From Pseudomonadota bacterium (lineage in GTDB: Bacteria; Pseudomonadota; Gammaproteobacteria; Burkholderiales; Burkholderiaceae_C): a stretch of 48,833 nt of DNA. The notes below the pieces were generated by a model that was not told where the DNA came from, did not search any database, and saw only the letters and a program-made list of their open reading frames with translations. The number at the start of each line of letters is the position of its first letter. The first letter of the stretch is position 1. A program made the translations under genes and the position numbers. Of this stretch, positions 8,426 through 16,854 are shown in pieces. Where the stretch lies: the NCBI GenBank assembly GCA_018241185.1, contig JAFEEH010000234.1:1-48833 (forward strand). Reading direction: 5' to 3'.

Positions 8426-9406
8426 TCATGCCACCGACGTGTCGTACACCGCCACCGGCCGCTCACCCGCCAGCGCCTTCAGCAGGTTCGTCACCGCCAA
8501 CTCGGCCATCGCATGCCGCGTCTCGTGCGTCGCCGAGCCGATGTGCGGCAACGGCGTGACGCGCGGGTGCGTGCGCAGCGGCGAGTCGGCCGGCAGCGGC
8601 TCCTTGGCAAACACGTCCAGACCCGCAGCGCGCAGGTGCCCGCTGTCGAGCGCGGCCAGCAGCGCCGCTTCGTCGACGGTCGCGCCGCGCCCACCGTTGA
8701 TGAACACGGCACCGGACTTCATCTGGCCGAACAGCGCAGCGTTCACCATGCCGCGCGTGCTGTCCGACAGCGGCAGCATCGCGACCACGAAATCCGACTG
8801 CGCGAGCAGCTCGGGCAGCGGCGTGTGGCGGGCCTTGCCCTGCAGTTCGGGCGCCTGCGCCGGCAGGTCGACAGGGCGGCGTGCGTGGTACAGCACCGGC
8901 ATGCCGAAGCCCAGGGCCGCGCGGCGGGCGATCGCCTGCCCGATGCGACCGAAGCCGAGCAGCCCCAGCGTCTTGCCATGCACGTCGAAGCCGAACAGGT
9001 CCTCGCCGATGTTCGTCGTCCAGCGGCCCTCGCGCACGAGGTTCGACAGCTCGACCACACGGCGGCTCGTGGCCATCAGCAGCGCGAACACGGTGTCGGC
9101 CACCGTCTCGTCGAGCACACCGGGCGTGTGCGCCAGCACGATGCCGCGGCGATGCAGCTCGGCCAGCGCGTAGTTGTCGACGCCGACCGACACGCTGGAA
9201 ACCACTTCCAGTTTCGGCGCGCGGTCGAGCACGGCGGCGTCGATGGGAAAGCTCGAGCCGATGAGCCCTTGCGCCTCGGTCAGTGCGGCGTCGAAGGCAG
9301 CGCGGTCCTTCTTGGGGTCGGCGACGGTGACCTGGTGCGCTGCCTGCAGGCGCGCGAGCTGGTCCGGCGGCAATTCGCGAAAGACGAGGATGTTCTTGCG
9401 GGTCAT
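8426..9406 (-). CDS. D-isomer-specific 2-hydroxyacid dehydrogenase
   Basis: A 326-residue NAD(P)-dependent dehydrogenase of the GhrB / 2-ketogluconate reductase group. The dinucleotide fold shows LGLLGFGRIGQAIARRA (GxGxxG), with catalytic residues in INGGRGATVDEAALL (Arg), LDVFAKEPLP (Glu) and PLPHIGSATHETR (His). Substrate candidates are glyoxylate, hydroxypyruvate or 2-ketogluconate. Its position downstream of the KDG kinase operon favours a 2-keto sugar acid, but this is inferred. It is separated from kdgK by 217 bp of dispersed repeats, so it may have its own promoter. Confidence 0.88.
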   Translation of the reverse strand: MTRKNILVFRELPPDQLARLQAAHQVTVADPKKDRAAFDAALTEAQGLIGSSFPIDAAVLDRAPKLEVVSSVSVGVDNYALAELHRRGIVLAHTPGVLDETVADTVFALLMATSRRVVELSNLVREGRWTTNIGEDLFGFDVHGKTLGLLGFGRIGQAIARRAALGFGMPVLYHARRPVDLPAQAPELQGKARHTPLPELLAQSDFVVAMLPLSDSTRGMVNAALFGQMKSGAVFINGGRGATVDEAALLAALDSGHLRAAGLDVFAKEPLPADSPLRTHPRVTPLPHIGSATHETRHAMAELAVTNLLKALAGERPVAVYDTSVA

Positions 9407-9425
9407 GGCGGTGTCAGCGAGAGAT

Positions 9426-9487
9426 GGTCACGTTCGTTACGACTTTGGCGCCAGCGCAGGCAGGACGGGCGCTGCAGCCCAATTGCA
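9426..9487 (+). repeat. Dispersed repeat GTCACGTTCGTTACG, copy 1
   Basis: A roughly 62-bp segment starting GGTCACGTTCGTTACG, with TTTGGCGCCAGCGC next to it, is repeated at 33721-33783 with about 80% identity by eye. Confidence 0.8.
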
Positions 9488-9522
9488 TATCGGATTGTCG
9501 GTGGACCCCCGACGCCTCCAGC

Positions 9523-9606
9523 CCGTTCGGGCCGAGCCTGTCGAAGCCCTGCGCGGCGCTTCGACCCTTCGACACGCTCAGGACAGGCCCAGCTCAGCGT
9601 GAACGG
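9523..9606. repeat. CTGTCGAAGC/GCTTCGACA palindromic repeat, copy 1
   Basis: An imperfect palindrome bounded by CCGTTCGGGC and GTGAACGG, with the inner halves GAGCCTGTCGAAGC and GCTTCGACCCTTCGACA. It lies just downstream of kdgK on the minus strand. The same family occurs at 11355-11414. Confidence 0.8.
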
Positions 9607-9623
9607 TGGAAAGGCGATTTTGG

Positions 9624-10577
9624 TCACAGGCCGGCGGCTTCGAGCTCCGCCCGCGTGGGCAGCCCCTCGGTGTCGCCCAGCACCTGCACCGCACGGGCGC
9701 CGATCCAGGCGCCGCGGCGCACGGCCTCGGGCACCGAGCGGCCTTCGAGCAGGGCGCTGACCACCCCGGCCGCGAAGCCATCGCCCGCACCCACGGTGTC
9801 GATCACTTCCTTCACCGGAAATCCATCCACACGCCCCGTGCCCGCCACGTCGCTGTCGTAGTACGCGCCAGCCGGGCCGAGCTTGACGACCACCAGCTTC
9901 GCGCCGCGCTCGCGGTAGAAGCGCGCCACGCCCTCGGGCGTGATCTCGCCGGTGAGCAAAGTGCCCTCCTCCATGCCCGGCAGCACCCAGTCGGCGCGCG
10001 CCGCCAGGTCGTTGATGCAGGTGCGCATGCGCTCGGGCGAGGCCCACAGCGTCGGCCGCAGGTTGGGGTCGAACGAGATGGTGCGGCCCGCCTCGCGCGC
10101 GATCTCCAGCGTGCGGATCGCCGTCGGCAGCGTGGTGTCGGACACGGCGGCGAACACGCCGGTGGCGTGCAGGTGGCGCGCGGAGCGCAGCCAGGGTTCG
10201 TCGATGTCCTCGGGCCGCATGTGGCTCGCCGCCGAGCCCTTGCGGTGGTATTCGACCGGCGGGTCGCTGCCGTCGGTGACGCGGCCCTTGAACTGGAAGC
10301 CGGTCTTCTGCGTGGCATCGCAGATCACGTGCGAGCAGTCGATGCCCTCGCCCTGCATCGCGGCCAGCAGCGCACGGCCCATCGAATCGGTGCCCAGGCG
10401 GCTGGCCCAGCCCACTTTCAGGCCCAGGCGCGCGAGGCCGATGGCGACGTTGGTCTCGGCGCCGGCGGTGCGCTTGTGGAACATCGTCGCATGCTCGATC
10501 GGGCCGGGCTCGGCTGCCACCAGCAACAGCATGGCTTCGCCGAAGGTGGCGACGTCGAAGGAGATGGGCGCGCTCAT
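9624..10577 (-). CDS. kdgK: 2-keto-3-deoxygluconate kinase (PfkB family)
   Basis: A 317-residue PfkB/ribokinase-family sugar kinase that would phosphorylate 2-keto-3-deoxygluconate to KDPG for Entner-Doudoroff cleavage. Seen: an N-terminal FDVATFGEAMLLL strand, AGAETNVAIGLARLG (sugar-binding signature 1), FDPNLRPTLWASPE, and DTVGAGDGFAAGVVSALL (signature 2, anion hole and catalytic Asp). The start at 10577 overlaps the upstream isomerase stop by 4 nt (ATGA), so translation is coupled. The frame is open upstream but only inside the isomerase gene. Other PfkB substrates such as fructose are possible; the KDG call rests on overall resemblance. Confidence 0.82.
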   Translation of the reverse strand: MSAPISFDVATFGEAMLLLVAAEPGPIEHATMFHKRTAGAETNVAIGLARLGLKVGWASRLGTDSMGRALLAAMQGEGIDCSHVICDATQKTGFQFKGRVTDGSDPPVEYHRKGSAASHMRPEDIDEPWLRSARHLHATGVFAAVSDTTLPTAIRTLEIAREAGRTISFDPNLRPTLWASPERMRTCINDLAARADWVLPGMEEGTLLTGEITPEGVARFYRERGAKLVVVKLGPAGAYYDSDVAGTGRVDGFPVKEVIDTVGAGDGFAAGVVSALLEGRSVPEAVRRGAWIGARAVQVLGDTEGLPTRAELEAAGL

Positions 10578-11323
10578 CGGACGGCTCGTGCGTTGCGGAT
10601 GGAGGTGAGTTCGGCGCGCGTGACGGCGACGAGGTCGTCGCCCACGAGCGGGTATTCGATGGCATGCGGCACGTCGGCCGGCAGTGCACGCAGCACGGCG
10701 CGCCAGGGCGCGGCAGACTCGGACAGCGGCACCGCCGCCCACTTGTCGGGACGTCGCTGCACGCCCTTGCAGTGCACGTAACGCACCTGCGACGCGAAGG
10801 TGCGAGCGGCTTCCAACGGGCACTCGCCCAGCCAATGCCAGTTGCCCATGTCGAAGGTCATGCCCAGGTCGAGGCCCGCGCCGCGCTGGGCGGCGAAGAA
10901 GCGCTGAAGCGCGCCGAGCGTGCCGGCGTTCGTGGTCTGGTCGTTCTCGATGACGAGCTCGACGGCCTGGCCCGCGAGGCGCTCGCGCAGCGCGTCGAGG
11001 CCGGCGCGCGAGCGCGCGGCGTCGAAGCCGCCGATCGCCATCTTCAGGCGCGGTGCCTGAAGCAGCCCTGCACGGCGCAGGCCCTCGGCCAATGCATCGG
11101 CATCGAGCGAGCCGTCGCCGCGGAACAGGCCGTCGGGGCTGGAATACACGGCGGCGCGCCCTCGCAGCTCGGCCAGCTCAGTGGCAGGCTCGCGCAGCAT
11201 CTCGCCGCGCACCTCCACGCCGTCGGCGCCGGCCTCGGCGGCCAGGTCGGTGCACCAGCGCTGGCCGTGGCGGCCCACCTCGGCCGCGCCGAAGGAGGAC
11301 AGGGAAATCAACAACGGGAACAT
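10574..11323 (-). CDS. Sugar phosphate isomerase/epimerase (TIM barrel)
   Basis: A 249-residue xylose-isomerase-like TIM-barrel protein (AP endonuclease 2 family). Landmarks are ADGVEVRGEML (first metal-site strand), LVIENDQTT (Glu metal ligand), MTFDMGNWHW (Asp) and VRYVHCKGV (His-containing strand). Family members isomerise or epimerise sugars and keto-sugars; the substrate is unknown. The ATG at 11323 is chosen because residues in the open frame upstream of it are encoded by the dispersed palindromic repeat at 11355-11414. Sits between the ABC ATPase gene and kdgK. Confidence 0.82.
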   Translation of the reverse strand: MFPLLISLSSFGAAEVGRHGQRWCTDLAAEAGADGVEVRGEMLREPATELAELRGRAAVYSSPDGLFRGDGSLDADALAEGLRRAGLLQAPRLKMAIGGFDAARSRAGLDALRERLAGQAVELVIENDQTTNAGTLGALQRFFAAQRGAGLDLGMTFDMGNWHWLGECPLEAARTFASQVRYVHCKGVQRRPDKWAAVPLSESAAPWRAVLRALPADVPHAIEYPLVGDDLVAVTRAELTSIRNARAVR

Positions 11324-11354
11324 GAAGTGGCTCACCTCGGATGGCGCCGCCGGA

Positions 11355-11414
11355 CCGTTCACGCTGAGCCTGTCGAAGCGCCGCACCCGGCTTCGACAAG
11401 CTCAGCCCGAACGG
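11355..11414. repeat. CTGTCGAAGC/GCTTCGACA palindromic repeat, copy 2
   Basis: Arms CCGTTCACGCTGAGCCTGTC and GACAAGCTCAGCCCGAACGG enclose CGAAGC..GCTTC. It lies between the ABC ATPase gene and the isomerase gene and is the compact form of the element at 9523-9606. Confidence 0.82.
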
Positions 11415-11441
11415 CGGGGGTGGTTCGGGCCTGCATTCGCA

Positions 11442-12188
<747 letters not shown>

Positions 12189-12224
12189 GGATGGGTCAGG
12201 GGTGGGTCATGAAGAAAGCGGACT

Positions 12225-12335
12225 CCCGTACGCGAAGGACGCAAAAATCACGCGAAAGTCGCGAAAGACAACCAAAAGACTTTTTGATTTCTCTTTTGCG
12301 TCCTTCGCGAAACCTTCGCGCCCTTCGCGTACGGG
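12225..12335. repeat. Inverted repeat CCCGTACGCGAAGG hairpin
   Basis: The left arm (12225-12246, CCCGTACGCGAAGGACGCAAAA) pairs with the right arm 12294-12335, which holds the same sequence inverted plus about 20 extra bases (CGCGAAGG units). Between them is an AT-richer loop. It lies in the 161-bp gap between the solute-binding-protein and ATPase genes and could attenuate transcription between them. Confidence 0.82.
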
Positions 12336-12349
12336 TGTCCGCCCCCGAT

Positions 12350-13138
12350 TTACTGGAACTTCGGGAAATCGCTCTTGAGCCACTTCTGGTAGAGCTTGTT
12401 CAGCTCGCCGTTGGCGGTGTTCTTGGCGATGAAGTCGTTCACGTTCTTGAGCAGGTCGTCCTGGCCCGGCCGCATGGCGATGCCCATGGCCTGCTGAACC
12501 AGGGTGAACTTGTTCTCGAAGGTGTTGGCCGGCACGCGCTGGGCGATCTGGGCGGCGACGGTGACCGAGCAGCCGATGGCGTCGACCTGGCCCGAGATCA
12601 GGGCCTGCATGGCCGAGGCGTCGTCGTCGAAGCGGCGGATCTCGGTGCCCTCGGGGGCCGACTTGGTCACCGCCACGTCCTGTGTGCTCGCACGGGCCAC
12701 GCCCACGCGCACGCCATTGAGGTCGGCAGCGCTCTTGATGTTGGCGCCCTTCTTGCCGTAAAGCACGATGGTCGCGGCGGCATAGGGCTGCGAGAACTGC
12801 ACCTGCTTGGCGCGCTCGGGCGTCACCGCCAGCGAGGCGACCAACAGGTCGACTTTGTTGGTCAGCAGGAACGGAATGCGGTTCGGGCCGGTCACCGGGA
12901 CGATGTTGGCCTTCACGCCCCAGTCCTTGGCCAGCAGCTTGGCCACATCGGCGTCGTAGCCGTCGGGCTGGTTCTGCGCGTTGGTCGTGCCGTAGGGCGG
13001 GAAGTCGACCAGCATGCCGATGGTGATCTCGCCTTTCTTCTTGATGTCGGCCACGGACTGGGCCGAGGCGAGCGGCGCGAAGGCGGTGGCACAGGCGGCC
13101 AGGGCGAGGGCGAGGGTGGCGCGGCGGGACGTGTTCAT
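12350..13138 (-). CDS. ABC importer periplasmic solute-binding protein
   Basis: A 262-residue family-3 solute-binding protein. The signal peptide is about residues 1-26, ending APLASA before Gln, with no lipobox, so it is freely periplasmic. Two-lobe ligand fold: GEITIGMLVDFPPYG, DGYDADVAKLLAK, VDLLVASLAVTPERAKQVQFSQPY (SBP3 signature) and QALISGQVDAIG. It delivers ligand to the permeases at 13192-14534. A good SD (AGGAG) precedes the ATG at 13138. The usual ligand class is polar amino acids; in this operon an amino-sugar acid such as glucosaminate is a reasonable guess, not shown by sequence. Confidence 0.9.
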   Translation of the reverse strand: MNTSRRATLALALAACATAFAPLASAQSVADIKKKGEITIGMLVDFPPYGTTNAQNQPDGYDADVAKLLAKDWGVKANIVPVTGPNRIPFLLTNKVDLLVASLAVTPERAKQVQFSQPYAAATIVLYGKKGANIKSAADLNGVRVGVARASTQDVAVTKSAPEGTEIRRFDDDASAMQALISGQVDAIGCSVTVAAQIAQRVPANTFENKFTLVQQAMGIAMRPGQDDLLKNVNDFIAKNTANGELNKLYQKWLKSDFPKFQ

Positions 13139-13191
13139 GCGGGTCTCCTGGAGTTGGGGAACGGGGAAAAAAGAAAGCGCAAGGGCCGGGT

Positions 13192-13845
13192 TCAGCGTGC
13201 CAGCGCACGGGCGCGCTTGCGCTCCATGTGCGCCGCCAGCAGCGACAGCGGCCAACAGATGACGAAGTAGATGGCGGCCACGGTGGTGAACACCGGCAGC
13301 GGCTGGAAGGTGGCGTTGTTGATGATCTGCCCGGCGCGCGTGACTTCGGTGAAGCCGATGATGGCCGCCAGCGAGGTGCCCTTGATGATCTGCACCAGGT
13401 AGCCCACGGTGGGCGGCAGCGCGATCTTGAAGGCCTGCGGCAGTACCACGTCGCGCATGCGGTCGACATACCCGAGGTTGAGCGCCTCGGCCGCCTCCCA
13501 CTGGCCGCGCGGGATGGCCTCGATGCAGCCGCGCCAGATCTCGGCCAGGAAGGCGGCGCTGTTGAGCACCAGCGCCACGCCGGCCGCGACCCAGGGGTTG
13601 ATGTCCAGGCCCAGCACCGGCGCGCCGAAGAAGATCAGGAAGAGCTGCAGCAGCAGCGGCGTGCCCTGGAAGATCTGGATGAAGGTGCGCGACGCGCCGC
13701 GTGCCACGGCGTTGCCGGACACGCGCATCAGCGCGATCACGAGGCCGAGGACGGCGCCGCCCACGAAGGCGATGGCCGACAGCGCCAGGGTCCACTTGGC
13801 GGCCTCGAGGATGAAGAGGAATTCGGGAAAGCCGAAGGTGCGCAT
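13192..13845 (-). CDS. ABC importer permease (HisMQ type), first subunit
   Basis: A 217-residue inner-membrane permease with about five helices, starting AAKWTLALSAIAFVGG. The coupling (EAA) loop is visible as GQWEAAEALNLGYVDRMRDVVLPQAFKIALPP. The segment FIQIFQGTPLLLQLFLIFF is typical of the His/Glu/Gln/Arg permease family. It forms a heterodimeric channel with the product of 13863-14534. The gap to the upstream permease is 17 bp. Confidence 0.9.
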   Translation of the reverse strand: MRTFGFPEFLFILEAAKWTLALSAIAFVGGAVLGLVIALMRVSGNAVARGASRTFIQIFQGTPLLLQLFLIFFGAPVLGLDINPWVAAGVALVLNSAAFLAEIWRGCIEAIPRGQWEAAEALNLGYVDRMRDVVLPQAFKIALPPTVGYLVQIIKGTSLAAIIGFTEVTRAGQIINNATFQPLPVFTTVAAIYFVICWPLSLLAAHMERKRARALAR

Positions 13846-13862
13846 GGTGTGTCTCCCTCAGC

Positions 13863-14534
13863 TCACCGGCGGTCCGGATAGTTCAGCAGGCGCTGGTAGA
13901 TCAGCTTGAACAGGCCCGAGAAGACCAGTGCCAGCGCCAGGTAGATGCCCGCCACGACGATGTAGATCTCGAAGCTGCGGAAGGTCTGCGACTGCAGGTT
14001 GGCCGCCACCGACGTGAGGTCGTCGGCCGAGATGACCGACACCACGGCCGAGCTCAGCATCAGCAGGATGAACTGGCTGGTGAGCGCCGGGTAGATGGCC
14101 TTGAGCGCCGGCTTGATGATGACGAAACGGAAGATCTCCCAGCCCTTGAGGTTGAGCGCGCGACCCGCCTCGATCTGGCCCTTGGGGATGGACTCGATGC
14201 CGGCGCGGATGATCTCGGTGGCATAGGCGCCGAGGTTGACCACCATGGCCGTGAGCGCGGCCGTGTAGGGCGACCAGCGCAGCCCGATGGCCGGCAGCGC
14301 GAAGAAGAAGAAAAACAGCTGCACCAGGAAAGGCGTGTTGCGGATCACCTCGATGTACGCGTTGACGATGAAGCGCAGCCAGGCAGGGCCGGACGTCTTG
14401 CCCCAGGCACACAGCACCGCCACCGCGAGCCCGATGAGGGTGGCGGTGAGCGACAGCTGGATGGTGATCCACGTGCCCTTGAGCAGCAGTGGCCAGGCCG
14501 CGAACACGGCCTCGAACTGGAACTGGTAGTTCAC
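13863..14534 (-). CDS. ABC importer permease (HisMQ type), second subunit
   Basis: A 223-residue inner-membrane permease, first gene of the leftward operon. It shows the permease pattern YIEVIRNTPFLVQLFFFFF, the coupling loop GQIEAGRALNLKGWEIFRFVIIKPALK and a C-terminal helix. The start codon is GTG (complement of 14532-14534), with only a poor SD upstream. The promoter and LacI-type operator lie 41-70 nt upstream. Confidence 0.9.
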   Translation of the reverse strand: MNYQFQFEAVFAAWPLLLKGTWITIQLSLTATLIGLAVAVLCAWGKTSGPAWLRFIVNAYIEVIRNTPFLVQLFFFFFALPAIGLRWSPYTAALTAMVVNLGAYATEIIRAGIESIPKGQIEAGRALNLKGWEIFRFVIIKPALKAIYPALTSQFILLMLSSAVVSVISADDLTSVAANLQSQTFRSFEIYIVVAGIYLALALVFSGLFKLIYQRLLNYPDRR

Positions 14535-14574
14535 TGAAGCAAGCGCCTGCGGCGCGTTTGTCTCCGATGGCGCG

Positions 14575-14604
14575 ATTCTATGAAACCGGTTTCAGAAACG
14601 TCGA
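14575..14604 (-). promoter_or_regulatory. Promoter of the ABC-importer/kdgK operon
   Basis: Read on the minus strand: -35 TCGACG (14599-14604, 4 of 6 to consensus), an 18-bp spacer, and -10 TAGAAT (14575-14580). Predicted transcription start is near 14568, giving a leader of about 34 nt before the GTG. Confidence 0.6.
14581..14594. promoter_or_regulatory. LacI-family operator, perfect palindrome
   Basis: TGAAACCGGTTTCA is a perfect 14-bp palindrome with the central CG that marks LacI/GalR-family operators. It fills the spacer between the -35 and -10 of the importer operon, a position where bound repressor would block RNA polymerase. No LacI-family gene is in this window, so the regulator is encoded elsewhere. 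Confidence 0.75.
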
Positions 14605-14661
14605 TCAGGGTTTTACCTAGGGCGTGTGGAGTCCCTGCGCGCGGCCGCGCGCAGGCGGCTA

Positions 14662-15594
14662 TCAGGAGGCCTTGGTCGAAGCCTGGAGCCGATCGAACGG
14701 CTTTCGGTCCAGCAGGCAGTCGGTGAATGCGCCGAGCAGTGCGGGGCGGTGCTGGCGGTTAGGGTAGTAGAGGAACAGCCCCGGACGCGATATCGACCAG
14801 TCCGCAAGGACCTGGACCAGCCGCCCCTGTGCCAAGAGCTCGCCCACGCCGTCTCGCTCGAAGTGGTAGGCAATGCCGAGCCCGTTCAGCGCTGCGGCAA
14901 TGCCGATGTCGGCGTGGTTGGTGACGACCGGGCCGTCGACCGCCACTTCGAGTCGCTGCCGCCCCTTCTTGAACTCCCAGCGGTAGTGCCTGCCGTCCAT
15001 CTGGAGCCGCCAGTTGACGCATGCATGGCCATGCAACTCGGCGGGCGATCTGGGTGTTCCTCGACGCGCAAGATAGTCAGGTGATGCCACGGCCACCATG
15101 TCCAGGTCCGGCGTGAGGCGGACGGCCACCATGTCTTTCTCGAGCTGTCCGCCGACGCGGATGCCCGCGTCGAAGCGACCGGTGACGATATCGGCCAGCG
15201 CGTCGTCGACCACGATGTCGAGAACCACATCGGGGTGCACTTGATGGAAGCGTGAAAGCCGGGGCGCGATGATGGTTCTTGCCGCGATCCCCAGCGTGTT
15301 GATTCGAAGTGTGCCGCTCATCCGCCCCGTCGCCTCGCTGGCTTCGGCGACTGCGACAGCCATCTCCCGAAACAACGGCGCGATGCGCCTGTAGAGCAGC
15401 TCGCCACTGGCCGATGGCGCCACGCTTCGGGTCGTGCGATTGAGCAGGCGCGCGCCGATGCGGCCTTCGAGCTGCCGGATGGTCTGGCTGAGTGCCGAAG
15501 GGGACAGGCCCAGGTGCTCGGCCGCCCGGGCAAAGCTCCGGCGCTCCACGACGGCCACGAAGGCTTTCAGCTCGGCGAAGTCGGATCCGCGCAT
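14662..15594 (-). CDS. LysR-family transcriptional regulator
   Basis: A 310-residue regulator with an N-terminal winged helix-turn-helix (ELKAFVAVVERRSFARAAEHLGLSPSALSQTIRQLE, about residues 8-42) and a C-terminal effector-binding domain (LRINTLGIAARTII..., FDAGIRVGG, GIAYHFERDGV). It belongs to the group that usually controls a divergent oxidoreductase gene, here the SnoaL-like/SDR pair starting at 15695. The 100-bp divergent gap is AT-rich around GAATTCAATTC and probably holds the binding site. The importer operon 127 bp downstream has its own LacI-type control. Confidence 0.9.
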   Translation of the reverse strand: MRGSDFAELKAFVAVVERRSFARAAEHLGLSPSALSQTIRQLEGRIGARLLNRTTRSVAPSASGELLYRRIAPLFREMAVAVAEASEATGRMSGTLRINTLGIAARTIIAPRLSRFHQVHPDVVLDIVVDDALADIVTGRFDAGIRVGGQLEKDMVAVRLTPDLDMVAVASPDYLARRGTPRSPAELHGHACVNWRLQMDGRHYRWEFKKGRQRLEVAVDGPVVTNHADIGIAAALNGLGIAYHFERDGVGELLAQGRLVQVLADWSISRPGLFLYYPNRQHRPALLGAFTDCLLDRKPFDRLQASTKAS

Positions 15595-15694
15595 TATGTA
15601 TTTCTCTCTACATAGTTCATCCAGATTCTGGAGTATTCACTGAATTCAATTCGACGCGCATCCTCGGGCCTTCAACGACCCACAGGAGCGCAGC

Positions 15695-16021
15695 ATGAAC
15701 ACCCTGACCCTTCCCGAGCCCATCGCCGCGTACTTCGCGGCGGAACACAACCCTGAAGCCCTGGCGCGTTGCTTCACCGCCCGCGCCGTCATGAAGGACG
15801 AGGGCCATACCTACACGGGCATCGACGCCATCCAGGCCTTCATGGCCGAGGCCTCGGCCGAGTACAACGCGACGAGCGTGCCGTTCGCCATCGAGCGGCA
15901 GGAGGGCTTTCAACTCGTCCGGGCCAACGTCACCGGCAACTTCCCCGGCAGCCCGATCGTTCTGTCGTACCGCTTTCGGCTGGAACGGGGTCTGATCGCA
16001 TCGCTGGAGATCACGGCATGA
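15695..16021 (+). CDS. SnoaL-like (NTF2-fold) protein
   Basis: A 108-residue protein with the pattern of small NTF2-like SnoaL proteins: IAAYFAAEHNPEALARCFTARAVMKDEGHTYTGIDAIQAFM, followed by a beta-rich half ending SYRFRLERGLIASLEIT. These cone-shaped folds act as small enzymes or ligand binders. It is preceded by a good SD (AGGAG) and overlaps the SDR start by 4 nt (ATGA), so the two are coupled and probably act in one detoxification or catabolic step controlled by the divergent LysR regulator. Substrate unknown. Confidence 0.82.
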   Translation: MNTLTLPEPIAAYFAAEHNPEALARCFTARAVMKDEGHTYTGIDAIQAFMAEASAEYNATSVPFAIERQEGFQLVRANVTGNFPGSPIVLSYRFRLERGLIASLEITA

Positions 16022-16800
16022 GCTTTGACCTTCAGCTCGATGGCCTGCGGGCCGTGGTCACCGGCGGCACGATGGGACTCGGCGCCGCCGTCGTGAAAGC
16101 CCTGACGGAGGCCGGCGCGCGGGTGGCGACTGCTGCCCGCAGCGTGCCGGCGCAGCCGATCGATGGCGTCACCTATGTGGCGGCCGACCTGTCGACGGCG
16201 GAAGGCACGCATCACTTCGCGCAGGCCATCCTGCAGGAATGGGGCAGCGCTGACATCCTCATCAACGTGCTCGGCGGCTCGAAGACGCCCGTGGGTGGTT
16301 TTGCTGCGATCAGCGATGAACACTGGTTCGCCGAGTTGAATCTGAACCTGATGCCTGCCGTGCGCCTGGACCGTGCGCTGCTGCCTGCGATGCTGGCTCA
16401 GGGCTCGGGGGTCATCATCCATGTCAGTTCCATCCAGCGTGTGCTGCCGCTGCCCGAGTCCACCACCGCCTACGCCGCAGCCAAGGGCGCCCTCACCACC
16501 TACAGCAAGTCGCTGGCCCGGGAGGTGATGCCGAAGGGCATTCGCGTACTGAGCGTGGCGCCAGGCTGGATCGAGACCGAGGCGTCCGTCGCGTTTGCGC
16601 AGCGCATGGCTGCCGGCGCGGGAACGGACTACGAAGGCGGCAAGAAGATCGTCATGGACTGGCTGGGTGGCATTCCACTGGGCCGGCCCGCGAGCCCGCA
16701 GGAGGTGGCCGACCTGATCGTCTTCCTCGCCTCCTCTCGCGCTGCCTCGATCGCCGGGTCGGAATACCGGATCGACGGCGGCACGGTGCCCACCGTGTAG
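16018..16800 (+). CDS. Short-chain dehydrogenase/reductase
   Basis: A 260-residue SDR oxidoreductase. NAD(P)-binding motif VVTGGTMGLGAAV (TGxxxGxG, about residues 14-21), NVLGGSK in place of the usual NNAG, catalytic Ser in IIHVSSIQ, the YAAAK motif (Tyr and Lys), and SVAPGWIETE. The C-terminus (SEYRIDGGTVPTV) is standard. It is coupled to the SnoaL-like gene by ATGA overlap. The substrate cannot be assigned. Confidence 0.9.
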   Translation: MSFDLQLDGLRAVVTGGTMGLGAAVVKALTEAGARVATAARSVPAQPIDGVTYVAADLSTAEGTHHFAQAILQEWGSADILINVLGGSKTPVGGFAAISDEHWFAELNLNLMPAVRLDRALLPAMLAQGSGVIIHVSSIQRVLPLPESTTAYAAAKGALTTYSKSLAREVMPKGIRVLSVAPGWIETEASVAFAQRMAAGAGTDYEGGKKIVMDWLGGIPLGRPASPQEVADLIVFLASSRAASIAGSEYRIDGGTVPTV

Positions 16801-16810
16801 CCCACGGTCC

Positions 16811-16816
16811 TACACT
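16811..16816 (+). promoter_or_regulatory. Possible -10 element for the CorA-like gene
   Basis: TACACT lies 39 nt before the ATG at 16855. No clear -35 is seen, so this is tentative. Confidence 0.3.
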
Positions 16817-16854
16817 GCCGCGCACCGTCACACATCCACTCCTGCAACACGGCC

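Noticed and set aside
7684-8466. Several open frames within the repeat island
   Set aside because: They are read through inverted repeats and share the same peptide pieces on both strands, as expected for non-coding palindromes.
10578-10835. N-terminal extension of kdgK
   Set aside because: It falls inside the isomerase gene in another frame and is Arg-rich; the ATGA overlap at 10574-10577 gives a clean start.
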